Shown here in pieces: positions 1 through 7,425 of a stretch of 10,561 nucleotides of DNA. The translations under genes were made by a program, and so were the position numbers. Under the pieces are notes generated by a model. It ran no database searches. It was not told the DNA's origin and saw only the letters and a list, made by a program, of their open reading frames with translations. Positions within the stretch are counted from its first letter, which is position 1. Every line of letters begins with the position of its first letter. The stretch is from UBA1426 sp052034085 (lineage in GTDB: Bacteria > Bacillota > Clostridia > Peptostreptococcales > Anaerovoracaceae). Location: assembly GCA_052034085.1 (NCBI GenBank), contig JBPOJA010000023.1, positions 1-10,561 of the forward strand, in the 5' to 3' direction.

Positions 1-98
1 TTTACAACACTACACGGAAGCAGAAATCACTTGGCTATCTCAGCCCTCACGAATTTGTTAAAAGCCTAGAAGCAAATGCTCTGGCTAGTGTAGCTTAA
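1..98 (+). CDS. IS3-family transposase (OrfB), C-terminal fragment
   Basis: Reading from base 3 gives 31 residues ending in TAA at 96-98. The fragment begins YNTTRKQKSLGYLSP, then HEFVKSL, and ends LASVA. The pattern YNxxRxxxxLGYLSPxEF is the typical C-terminal signature of IS3-family OrfB transposases, a DDE recombinase of the rve (retroviral integrase) fold. The catalytic residues would lie upstream, outside the window. The fragment is partial because the window starts inside the gene. Nothing in the visible part indicates a mutation, and the second copy at the other end encodes the same residues. Confidence 0.85.
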   Translation, partial: YNTTRKQKSLGYLSPHEFVKSLEANALASVA

Positions 99-127
99 CT
101 TTTTGTCCGATAAAGTGTTGACCTCCC
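1..127 (+). mobile_element. IS3-family insertion sequence, 3' (right) end, partial
   Basis: This is the last 127 bp of an IS3-family element whose remainder lies to the left of the window. It holds the end of the transposase gene followed by about 29 bp of terminal sequence that finishes in GTTGACCTCCC. It is an exact reverse complement of 10435-10561, and identity stops sharply at 127/128 (C here, T in the other copy). The boundary is therefore the element tip, give or take a base or two. Immediately inside it begins a transposase reading frame of another family that has lost its N-terminus, so the element appears to have inserted into that gene. Confidence 0.85.
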
Positions 128-1123
128 CACACAAGCATAGGCGACATGGAAATAGACATGCCCAGGGACCGTTTAGGGGAATTTGAGCCTCAATTGGCAC
201 CTAAACATCAAAACACCCTTACTCAAGATATTGAAGCAAAGATAATCTCCATGTATGCCAAGGGCATGACCACAGGAGACATTGAAAGCCACATCAAAGA
301 TTTATACGGCATAGAGATGTCTGACAGCACCATAAGCCGTGTAACTGACAAGATCCTTCCGATAGCAAAGGAATGGCAAAGCCGGCCTTTGGAAGAAGTT
401 TATGCTGTAGTGTTCATGGATGCAATTCACTACCATGTCAGGTCAGAAGGTCAGATAATTAAAAAGGCTGTGTATATAGCCATTGGCGTACAAATGGACG
501 GCATCCGTGATGTACTTGGCCTTTGGATAGGCGAAAATGAAAGTGCCAAGTTTTGGCTTAGCGTAATGAACAGCCTTAAGAATAGAGGGGTCCGGGACAT
601 ACTCATAGCAAGCGTGGATGGTCTTACCGGATTTCCTGATGCCATAGCAGCAGTCTTCCCAAAGACGGAAATACAAAGGTGTATCATCCATCAAATCAGG
701 AATAGCACAAGATTTGTTTCCTACAAAGACCTTAAGCCCTTAATGGCAGACCTGAAAATGGTATATATAGCGGTTGACGAAGAAACAGCACTTTTCGAGC
801 TGGAATCCTTTGCTGAAAAATGGGACAAAAAATACCCCAAGATTTCTGAATCCTGGCGGAATAGCTGGCCCCAGCTTTCCACATATTTTAAGTATCTCCA
901 GGAAGTCAGGACGCTGATTTATACCACCAATGCCATCGAAGGCTTCAACCGCCAGCTCAGAAAAGTCACCAAGAGCAAAACCGTCTTTCCCAGTGATGAC
1001 AGCCTGTTTAAAATGCTTTATTTGGCCACCATGGATATTACGAAGAAATGGTCCGGAAGAAGGCGGGAATGGGGCCAAATATATTCTCAGCTCATGGTTT
1101 ATTTTGGAGACCGGGTATCTTAA
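128..1123 (+). pseudogene. IS256-family transposase, 5'-truncated by an IS3-family insertion
   Basis: This is a mutator-type (IS256-family) DDE transposase missing its N-terminus. The first available ATG is at 146, but the same frame is open upstream through 128-145 (HTSIGD), and those residues match the usual family sequence before the PRDR motif. The gene therefore originally started further left. The visible 325-residue part carries all three catalytic residues: D92 (VVFMDAIH), D158 (ASVDGLTGF) and E265 (TTNAIEGFNRQL). It also has the C-x2-H motif at C179/H182. The C-terminus (QLMVYFGDRVS) looks complete. Family members are about 390-410 residues long, so roughly 70-80 residues, mostly DNA-binding region, are lost. 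The gene is likely inactive unless the missing part is supplied elsewhere. Confidence 0.88.
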
Positions 1124-1179
1124 AAACTTCAGGAAAAGAATAAAGGCTGGCTGGGCAAACCCGTTTTTACAGGCTTATC

Positions 1180-1207
1180 TTGACGTGCCTTTGCAACTTT
1201 GTATAAT
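1180..1207 (+). promoter_or_regulatory. Outward-facing promoter-like sequence in the IS256 remnant
   Basis: TTGACG (1180-1185) and TATAAT (1202-1207) are separated by 16 bp, close to a sigma-A consensus promoter. Transcription would start near 1214 and run rightwards out of the element, antisense to the pilin gene. The predicted RNA would begin almost at the inverted repeat 1211-1244. Activity is inferred from sequence only. Confidence 0.45.
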
Positions 1208-1308
1208 ACAGGTAAGGGTAAGGACCTTGGTTTTTGCCCTTACCCATCCGTTAAAACTTAGAAATCTTACATCATTTTTTCGAGTTTACACAAAGTTTGG
1301 GATAGTCC

Positions 1309-1686
1309 CTAGGGAGATGTTATTTGGCCATCCTCAACCGTTACAGTAACATTTCGCGCCTTATACTCGAAATTAATTGCTCCATTGTCATCAACAAAAT
1401 CAGCACTGCCATGTTTTGTTGGAGCGGCCTCTAAAGTACCTGTTAACTTCTCTAAATCACTTTTATTAATTGAGGTGATCTTTTCTGCCTTTTCAGAGTA
1501 CATGGTTGCTAAAGCTGTGATAATAGTCCTTGCTTCTGCAACAGTTGCTTTCGTATTTGCCTTTTCAGAAAACCCAGCCAGCCTCGGTATCGCTATTGCG
1601 GCTAGGATACCGATAATTACAATAACTACGATTAGCTCAATCAATGTGAAGCCTTTTTTGTTCCTTTTCTTTGTGAAAATCTTCAT
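1309..1686 (-). CDS. pilA: Type IV pilin (major pilin-like prepilin)
   Basis: This 125-residue prepilin has a class III signal peptide: a positively charged 12-residue leader (MKIFTKKRNKKG), cleavage after G12, F13 as the new N-terminus and the conserved glutamate E17. The hydrophobic helix (FTLIELIVVIVIIGIL, then AAIAIPRL) spans about residues 13-36. A polar, lysine-rich helix and a short beta-rich C-terminal domain follow. The prepilin would be processed by the peptidase encoded at 4829-5638 and polymerised into a surface fibre. The start is supported by an AAAGGAAT ribosome site upstream of the ATG. The TAG stop lies exactly at the IS256 junction, and its last base may come from the insertion, so the native protein could have been slightly longer. 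Major versus minor pilin status cannot be decided. Confidence 0.88.
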   Translation of the reverse strand: MKIFTKKRNKKGFTLIELIVVIVIIGILAAIAIPRLAGFSEKANTKATVAEARTIITALATMYSEKAEKITSINKSDLEKLTGTLEAAPTKHGSADFVDDNGAINFEYKARNVTVTVEDGQITSP

Positions 1687-1760
1687 GTTATCATTCCTTT
1701 CTTTTAAGTCAAAATATTTTATAAATCCGCAAATCAGACATTTCTGCCTGGATTTAATCC

Positions 1761-1769
1761 ATTATAACA
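1761..1769 (-). promoter_or_regulatory. Extended -10 promoter for pilA
   Basis: On the minus strand the sequence TGTTATAAT (1769 down to 1761) is a perfect -10 box with a TGn extension. The -35 region (about 1784-1789, TTTTCT) is poor. Transcription would start near 1754, giving a leader of about 65 nt before the pilA ATG. Confidence 0.55.
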
Positions 1770-1839
1770 TATGGTTTTAGAAAAGAAAAGAATAATTTTA
1801 TATATTTATTAAATAAAACCTTATTTATTTCATAAAACC

Positions 1840-1848
1840 TGTTATAAT
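1840..1848 (+). promoter_or_regulatory. Extended -10 promoter for the 1886-4878 gene pair
   Basis: TGTTATAAT on the plus strand is the same extended -10 as in the pilA promoter on the opposite strand. There is no good -35 box. Instead a 9-bp direct repeat ATAAAACCT occupies 1813-1821 and 1832-1840, 19 bp apart, abutting the TG. Transcription would begin near 1855. A GGAGG ribosome site (1871-1875) precedes the ATG at 1886. Confidence 0.55.
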
Positions 1849-1885
1849 GTAGGATAAGTATAGAATTTTCGGAGGTTCTCACTAT

Positions 1886-3727
1886 ATGAATATACTCATA
1901 GCTTTGTCTGTCATTCCTCTGCTGGCAGAAATAATAACATTCGCTGTGCTGCTCCGCACCGGGACTACCGAACCTGCCGGCGGATTAACGCATACATTCA
2001 GCACCATCGTTGAGGGCATTAAAAATCTGAACAAAAAAGAAAAAGAGAATATCGGGATTCTCGACGATATTGTGCCTGGAGATGCAGCTCCTTCCTTTAA
2101 AACAGCCTGGGGCAAAATGAAATATGAAATAGAGAACCATTATCAGGGGGATTTCATACCGGAAGCTTCTGCTTTTTTCAGGCTCGATGAGTTGACCGGG
2201 CAAAAGCTTGCGCCGGGGACAGGGTTTCTTTCTTTTGGATTGATGCTGATTTTTTCCACGTTAAGTATTTTATTTCCCTTTATTTATGGGATTTATTTCG
2301 GCTTACAGTATTCGATAGAAATAGCCGCCGGCACAGTTGTTGTCGCCGGCCTGATCTGGCTCATGTATGTGCTTTCCGACCTGGCTTCAGACAGGAAACT
2401 TGAAAAATCATACAGATCTTTTCTGGAAAGCTTCGACAGGGTTCTGCCCGTCACCGGCAGAGACGCCGCATTCACATTCGAAAATTCACGGAAAGAAAGA
2501 GAATCTCTTAATCAGGCTGTGAGCAGTATCGAAAGAGCATTTGAGCGCTTCTCAAAGGAAGATATAATTCCCGTCCTGTATGATTCCGTAAAAACAATAA
2601 GCATATTTCAGCAGCAGGGAGTGGAAGGCATGGCGAAAAGCTTCCTGGAAGGGCTTGAAGCTTCCATTGGCAGACTGAATGCCGGACTTTCAGATATGCA
2701 GAACAAACTGAATAATAACATCGCTGAAATGGAAAACCTCATGCGGGATCACAAAAATCTTTTGACTGAGTCCGCAAACGACCTTATTAATGCCAGACAA
2801 TCTCAGGAGAGCGCATTGATTTCAACCGAAAAAACCATGATTGGACTTTCCGAAAGCAATTCAAAGCTGAACGACAGAATAAATGACTTAAACAACACCG
2901 TGGCGGCTCTTGCAAAAGAAAACGATGCATTTGCGGGTACGGCAAAAGAGCTTATGCTTTCAGCCGGTAATACGGGGCGCATTATTTCAGATGCGGCATC
3001 CAGTACTGTGGGTTCATTTGAAAAGTCGTCGGAAGAAGTCATAGCCTCTATAGAAAGAGTAAGAAAAGAAGCCCACGAAGACATGCTGTCGGTATCCAGA
3101 AGTCTGGAAGAAAGCCAGGAAAGACTGGTGGCTGCTGTGGACGAGACTGTGCAGCTGTTCGCAGGCTTTGGTGATAAGCTGAAAGAGGCCATGGCTACAG
3201 CAGGCGGTGAAATATCCCAGGGCATCAGGGACGCTACCGGCGACAATGCCGAGGCGATTGAGAAACTTACCGAGCAGGCCGGCCGCCTGAGGGATGATTA
3301 TGAAAGCTATTTCTCAAGAATAGATGAATACTCCAAAACTACTTATGAAGAGCTGGATTATCACATACACAGCATTATAGCCAGAATCAGCGAAGACATA
3401 GAGGAAATGCTGAAGAGAAACTCAGAAGAAAACCGTGCCGTTCTGGATGATTACAGGCAGGGGACCACCAATATTTTAGCATCCTTCAATGAGCAGGCGG
3501 AGAGCATGAACCTTTATGCCAAAGAGATGAACATGGATATCACCGAGCTTGCAGAAAACCTGAAGTCATCGGTCGCCGAGTTCAACGCCGGCCTAAATGA
3601 AAGTGTAAGCAGCACGCTGAAGGGATTTGATTCGGGACTGGCGGAGCTCACCGCAAGAATGGCAAACACGGTTGAGAGCATAATCGATGCGGTGGAGGCT
3701 CTCCCCGATGCCATCAGAAGAGGATAG
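1886..3727 (+). CDS. Membrane-anchored coiled-coil protein, possibly ZorA/MotA-TolQ-ExbB-like
   Basis: I do not recognise this 613-residue protein with certainty. Three hydrophobic segments are visible: about 4-23, 113-138 and 145-166. A polar domain of about 90 residues lies between the first and second. From about 170 to the end it is almost continuous heptad-like helix rich in Glu, Lys, Ser and Asn, with few prolines. This layout (N-terminal helix, soluble segment with an ASAFF motif, hydrophobic pair, basic EKSYRSFLESFDRVLP helix, long tail) recalls ZorA, the MotA/TolQ/ExbB-like stator subunit of Zorya defence systems. That likeness is by eye and the canonical channel residues are not obvious. 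The tail also resembles generic chemoreceptor-like coiled coils. It is the first gene of a two-gene unit, has a GGAGG ribosome site, and diverges from pilA. Confidence 0.6.
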   Translation: MNILIALSVIPLLAEIITFAVLLRTGTTEPAGGLTHTFSTIVEGIKNLNKKEKENIGILDDIVPGDAAPSFKTAWGKMKYEIENHYQGDFIPEASAFFRLDELTGQKLAPGTGFLSFGLMLIFSTLSILFPFIYGIYFGLQYSIEIAAGTVVVAGLIWLMYVLSDLASDRKLEKSYRSFLESFDRVLPVTGRDAAFTFENSRKERESLNQAVSSIERAFERFSKEDIIPVLYDSVKTISIFQQQGVEGMAKSFLEGLEASIGRLNAGLSDMQNKLNNNIAEMENLMRDHKNLLTESANDLINARQSQESALISTEKTMIGLSESNSKLNDRINDLNNTVAALAKENDAFAGTAKELMLSAGNTGRIISDAASSTVGSFEKSSEEVIASIERVRKEAHEDMLSVSRSLEESQERLVAAVDETVQLFAGFGDKLKEAMATAGGEISQGIRDATGDNAEAIEKLTEQAGRLRDDYESYFSRIDEYSKTTYEELDYHIHSIIARISEDIEEMLKRNSEENRAVLDDYRQGTTNILASFNEQAESMNLYAKEMNMDITELAENLKSSVAEFNAGLNESVSSTLKGFDSGLAELTARMANTVESIIDAVEALPDAIRRG

Positions 3728-3729
3728 TT

Positions 3730-4878
3730 ATGGATGCTTTTGCTCTGGCGCTTGATAATATAAGGGAGGATTTCTTTACTTTCGAAGAATTTCCATTTGT
3801 TGCGGAAAACAAATTCCCGCAGTTTTCGTTTGAAAGAATCAATCCTTTTTCCCTGAAAGCAAAAGAGATAGAAGCATTGATCCTGGAAATACCCAGGCTC
3901 AATGATATGCAGAGATTGAACGAGGTCACTAATACACTTTGTCAGAGAAGGTCGAAAAGAGTCATGCGTCTTTTCACTTCTCTTTTTCAATACAATCATG
4001 AAAACGACGGAATGAGATATGCCGCAAGAAAGATACAGGAAATCTGCAACCACAGCAACGGAGACCATCAGAACCTGATTGCCCGTTTCGGTGGCGAAGA
4101 AGATATAATAAGCGCACTGGTAGAGGCAGCGGCGGAAAAAAACGAGCTGGAATCATTTTTTAAGCAGTATTGGATAATGGGCACCAGCCCTCTGGCCACG
4201 GCCGTTTCCCTGGAATATTTTGCCCGGGCGCAAAAAATCGGTCTTCTTAAGAATATGGATATTCTGGCGGGGCTTATCGAAAGGGAGGATAATGGACGGA
4301 TAAAAAGGGTTTTAGACCACTATCTGAATACGCTAAATCTGGTAGAATACAGCGACATAGTCAATCTGACGGTTCTGGCAAAACTGGGTGAACCGTATAT
4401 TTCTGAGCATTGGGCAGACTACTCTGCGGAAACCCGGGAGAAGTTTGCTAAATGGAGCTTTTTATACAGACTGAGGGAGCATTCGAGAGATCAGGAATAC
4501 AAATTCAATATACTTGCCAGATACCTTGATCATATAAAAACCAATTATTTCATGGAATCGGAAAAGGTTTTGATAATTGATTTCGGTCCGGTGATTGTGG
4601 CGGATGTCAGAGATGGTGACGGTTTTCTTTACGAAAGGTCATACTTTGAAAAAGAAATCAGGGCAATGAGTGCGGGAGATGAGGATGAAGGCATAACGCC
4701 CATATTTTTAAGGCCTTTTGTTGAAATAATGACTGCAAGAAAATTTATGCTTTCAACTGATGATGCACCTTGTATAAGGCTGAATTTCGAAGGGATTAAC
4801 AGATATTACATAGAAGAGCTTTTTGACATTAAACTGGAACTGGAACCGGATATGCGGGAAATGCGCCGTAGAGGATGA
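3730..4878 (+). CDS. Soluble protein of unknown function, possibly EH_Signature/ZorC-like
   Basis: This 382-residue protein has no signal peptide or membrane segment. It starts 2 bp after the stop of the preceding gene, so the two are very probably translationally coupled and act together. The N-terminal two thirds look all-helical and repeat-like. The C-terminal part (about 235-305) passes from helices to predicted strands around KVLIIDFGPVIVADVRDGDG and then FLYERSYF. That pattern resembles the C-terminus of EH_Signature proteins such as ZorC, where a stretch of strands precedes a Gly/Asn turn and an aromatic Y. The resemblance is by eye and weak alone, but it gains weight from the ZorA-like partner upstream. 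The last 50 bp overlap the convergent pilD gene. Without a profile search the function stays unknown. Confidence 0.6.
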   Translation: MDAFALALDNIREDFFTFEEFPFVAENKFPQFSFERINPFSLKAKEIEALILEIPRLNDMQRLNEVTNTLCQRRSKRVMRLFTSLFQYNHENDGMRYAARKIQEICNHSNGDHQNLIARFGGEEDIISALVEAAAEKNELESFFKQYWIMGTSPLATAVSLEYFARAQKIGLLKNMDILAGLIEREDNGRIKRVLDHYLNTLNLVEYSDIVNLTVLAKLGEPYISEHWADYSAETREKFAKWSFLYRLREHSRDQEYKFNILARYLDHIKTNYFMESEKVLIIDFGPVIVADVRDGDGFLYERSYFEKEIRAMSAGDEDEGITPIFLRPFVEIMTARKFMLSTDDAPCIRLNFEGINRYYIEELFDIKLELEPDMREMRRRG

Positions 4879-5638
4879 GCGACATATAAATAGTCCACAG
4901 GCTTTCTCCAAACAGAAAAGCGGTGGCTATGCCCAGAGAAAGGAAAGGACCGAAAGGAATCTGGGTTTTGCGCCCGGCCTTGCCCCTGATAAGCAAGGGC
5001 ACAGTGTAAAAGGCACCGTAAACGGCTCCGATAAACAGGGCCATCAGTATCAGTTTGGGACCGCCGTAAATGCCTGCCACAGCCATCAGCTTGAGGTCTC
5101 CTCCGCCAAGGGAGTCGGAGATCAGCAGACTTAAAAGCAGCAGGGGTACAGAAGCGGCGAAGAAACCCGAAACCGGCATATACCAGGGCATTTGTCCCTG
5201 CATAACATAGATGATCCCGCGGACAATTGATATAACAGCTATAAAAATCACCAGGCCGTCAGGTATAATCATATGGTCAAGGTCTATAAGGGAAATGACC
5301 AGCAATGCAGAAAAAAGTGCCATGGCAAAGATGCTTTCCGCTGATAGGCCGTATCTGAGAAAGGCTATGGCGAACAGGACGGAAGTCAGGAATTCAATCA
5401 AAGGGTAGCGCAGGGAAATAGGCTCGCCGCAGTTGCTGCATCTGCCTTTGAGGAAAATGTAACTGACCAGGGGGATGTTTTGGTACCACCTGATTAGCGA
5501 ACCGCACTTTGGACAGTAGGAACGACCCTTTACTATGGTCTTTCCCAAGGGTATGCGGTAGATGCAGACATTTAAAAAGCTTCCTACGAGCAGGCCGACT
5601 ACAATGACAAATGGAAGCAGGGGCAACAGTGTTTGCAT
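4829..5638 (-). CDS. pilD: Prepilin peptidase / N-methyltransferase (PilD, GspO type)
   Basis: This 269-residue polytopic membrane aspartyl protease cleaves the leader of type IV prepilins and methylates the new N-terminus. The N-terminal domain has the GSFLNVCIYRIP motif (about 19-30) and two zinc-type CxxC pairs (C42/C45 and C67/C70). The peptidase half has the catalytic aspartates D119 (LIDLDHMIIPD) and D181 (GGGDLKLM). The length is normal for the bifunctional form. A GGAGG ribosome site (complement of 5645-5649) lies 6 bp before the ATG. The gene is transcribed against its neighbours: it converges on and overlaps the 3730-4878 gene by 50 bp, and diverges from pilB. Its C-terminal tail (AYPVPVPV) is encoded entirely in that overlap. 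The pilA product is the expected substrate. Confidence 0.95.
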   Translation of the reverse strand: MQTLLPLLPFVIVVGLLVGSFLNVCIYRIPLGKTIVKGRSYCPKCGSLIRWYQNIPLVSYIFLKGRCSNCGEPISLRYPLIEFLTSVLFAIAFLRYGLSAESIFAMALFSALLVISLIDLDHMIIPDGLVIFIAVISIVRGIIYVMQGQMPWYMPVSGFFAASVPLLLLSLLISDSLGGGDLKLMAVAGIYGGPKLILMALFIGAVYGAFYTVPLLIRGKAGRKTQIPFGPFLSLGIATAFLFGESLWTIYMSLILYGAFPAYPVPVPV

Positions 5639-5708
5639 AACAATCCTCCGCCATCAGTTTATCATAAATTAAATAAAATATATATTATAATATAACGGGG
5701 AGTACAGC
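5639..5708. promoter_or_regulatory. Divergent promoter region between pilD and pilB
   Basis: This 70-bp AT-rich spacer separates divergent pilD and pilB. The segment ATTATAAT at 5684-5691 contains a TATAAT box on each strand: plus 5686-5691, minus 5689-5684. The same bases could therefore serve as -10 for both directions. No convincing -35 box is seen for either. For pilB the predicted start lies close to its GGGGAG ribosome site (5697-5702), so the leader would be very short or an upstream box is used instead. Confidence 0.35.
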
Positions 5709-7391
5709 ATGGTTATTAAAAACAAAAAATTAGGCGAAATACTGATTGATATCGGGGCAATAAATGAGGAGCAGCTGGAAGAAGCTCTGAAAACCTCAAA
5801 AATGACGGGTGATTTGCTGGGAGAGACTTTGCTTGAGCTCGGCTTTCTTGATGAAAAAACTCTCTTCAAAGGGCTGGAATATATTTACCACATACCTTAT
5901 GTGGATCTGCCGGCGACGGCCATAGATAAGGCAACCATCAGCACGGTTACCGAAGCCATGGCGAAAAAGCATGTCCTGATTCCAATCAGCAGGGATGAAA
6001 AAGTTCTGTCAATAGTCATGGACGACCCCCTTAACTTCTATGCCATAGATGATGTCAAAAACAGCAGCGGACTTGAAGTCAACGTGGTGGGTATTTCAAC
6101 AAAAAAATCAATAATGGCGGCGATTGACAGGTATTTCGGCGGAGAGCTTGCAGAAAAAGCATTCGAAGACCTGAGAAAGGAATACAGCAGCTTCAATCTT
6201 GAGGAACTGTCCGACATATCCAAAAGCGAAGTTGCAAATGCCCCGGTAGTCCGTCTGATCAATTCGATCTTGCAGCGGGCTGTGAAATCAAATGCCAGCG
6301 ACATACATATCGAACCCATGGAAGACAAGCTCAAAATCCGATACCGGATAGACGGACAACTACAGGAGGTAATGACCTCAGCTATGTCAGTGCATCCGGC
6401 CATTATCACCAGAATAAAGATAATGGGCCAGATGGATATAGCTGAAAAAAGAATACCCCAGGATGGCAGGGTTGACACGGAAGTAGACGGCAAACCGATT
6501 GACCTTCGTATTTCTATACTGCCGACAGTGCATGGAGAAAAGGTGGTAATTCGTATTTTGGGAGGCTCTGCAGGAGCGCTGAAAAGAAGTGAGCTGGGCT
6601 TGTCTGAAACCAATAATATTCTTTATGACAAGATTGCAAGCAGTCCAAATGGCATTATTTTGATTTCGGGGCCCACAGGGTCGGGAAAGACCACTACGCT
6701 TTATTCCCTGCTGAGCGAGATCAATCAGCCCAATGTGAATATTATTACCGTTGAAGATCCTGTTGAGTACAGGCTTGATGGCATAAATCAGGTACAAGTT
6801 AACGCCAAGGCCGGATTGACGTTCGCCAGCGGACTGCGTTCAATTCTGCGGCAGGACCCAGACATCATCATGGTAGGTGAGATAAGAGATACCGAAACGG
6901 CTGAAATCGCTATCAGAGCGTCTATAACAGGTCACCTTGTGCTGAGCACGATTCACACCAATGATGCCCCGTCCTCCGTTACCAGACTGGTGGATATGGG
7001 AATAGAACCATTTCTTGTGGCATCGTCATTGGTGGGTGTAATAGCACAGCGTCTTGTCAGAAATATTTGCCCGCGCTGCAAAACGCCTTACAGGCCCAGC
7101 CACAGCGAAATGCTGCTTCTTGGCATGAAGGAACCGGACAATCTTTACAGGGGCGAAGGCTGTGCATTTTGCAATTACTCAGGTTATAAAGGAAGAAGCG
7201 GAATACATGAAATATTAATAATGACCAAGGAAATCAGGGAATTGGTCAACAGAAGAGCAACTCTGGACCAGCTGTCGCAGATGGCTAAGCGTCAGGGTAC
7301 AGAGACTCTGAGAGAGAGTTGTACAAGACTGGTGCTGGAGGGTACAACCACTGTGGAAGAAATGCTGAAAGTAACTTATAGTATTGAGTAG
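5709..7391 (+). CDS. pilB: Type IV pilus assembly (extension) ATPase PilB
   Basis: This 560-residue hexameric cytoplasmic ATPase of the GspE/PilB family powers pilus polymerisation. The N-terminus (about 1-150) has MshEN-type segments (LGEILIDIGAINEEQLEEAL), a domain that binds cyclic di-GMP in some family members. The core has an N2 domain (about 175-290, with SDIHIEP), Walker A GPTGSGKTT (321-329), an Asp box at VEDPVEY (348-354), Walker B near DPDIIMVGEIRD (383-394) and a His box TGHLVLSTIHT (408-418). A zinc-binding tetracysteine (C454, C457, C485, C488) follows and is characteristic of PilB/GspE rather than PilT. The length and motifs are complete. The stop is 34 bp before pilT, with no terminator seen between, so the two are probably cotranscribed. 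Type II secretion GspE is a less likely alternative given PilT next door. Confidence 0.95.
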   Translation: MVIKNKKLGEILIDIGAINEEQLEEALKTSKMTGDLLGETLLELGFLDEKTLFKGLEYIYHIPYVDLPATAIDKATISTVTEAMAKKHVLIPISRDEKVLSIVMDDPLNFYAIDDVKNSSGLEVNVVGISTKKSIMAAIDRYFGGELAEKAFEDLRKEYSSFNLEELSDISKSEVANAPVVRLINSILQRAVKSNASDIHIEPMEDKLKIRYRIDGQLQEVMTSAMSVHPAIITRIKIMGQMDIAEKRIPQDGRVDTEVDGKPIDLRISILPTVHGEKVVIRILGGSAGALKRSELGLSETNNILYDKIASSPNGIILISGPTGSGKTTTLYSLLSEINQPNVNIITVEDPVEYRLDGINQVQVNAKAGLTFASGLRSILRQDPDIIMVGEIRDTETAEIAIRASITGHLVLSTIHTNDAPSSVTRLVDMGIEPFLVASSLVGVIAQRLVRNICPRCKTPYRPSHSEMLLLGMKEPDNLYRGEGCAFCNYSGYKGRSGIHEILIMTKEIRELVNRRATLDQLSQMAKRQGTETLRESCTRLVLEGTTTVEEMLKVTYSIE

Positions 7392-7425
7392 AAAAGGGAT
7401 TGTGTAAAGAAAGGATGGTGGGCTT

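Larger units (their letters stand above)
128..1309 (+). mobile_element. IS256-family element remnant with intact right end
   Basis: The remnant spans the truncated transposase and about 185 bp of downstream non-coding sequence. It ends near 1309 in a terminus whose reverse complement begins GGGACTATCCC and continues AACTTTGTGTAAA. This is the form expected for IS256-family terminal repeats. The left terminal repeat and any 8-9 bp target duplication cannot be examined because an IS3-family element has replaced the left part. The non-coding 1124-1308 segment holds a promoter-like sequence pointing outward (1180-1207) and an 8-bp inverted repeat (1211-1218 with 1237-1244). The right end abuts the last codon of the pilin gene. 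Confidence 0.78.

Noticed and set aside
1211..1244. Inverted repeat GGTAAGGG/CCCTTACC as a terminator
   Set aside because: It has no T-run on either side and an 18-nt loop, so it is noted only as a structure near the IS end.
930..1349. 139-codon plus-strand open frame across the IS256 right end
   Set aside because: It is out of frame with the transposase, crosses the element boundary into pilA antisense, and shows no recognisable protein pattern.
1385..1780. 131-codon plus-strand open frame opposite pilA
   Set aside because: It is the mirror of the pilin hydrophobic helix; the minus-strand frame has an unmistakable prepilin signal and ribosome site.
3514..4068. 184-codon minus-strand open frame
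   Set aside because: It lies antisense over two coupled genes with good ribosome sites and better coding character, with no family resemblance.
6038..6613. 191-codon minus-strand open frame
   Set aside because: It is the antisense shadow of the conserved pilB core.
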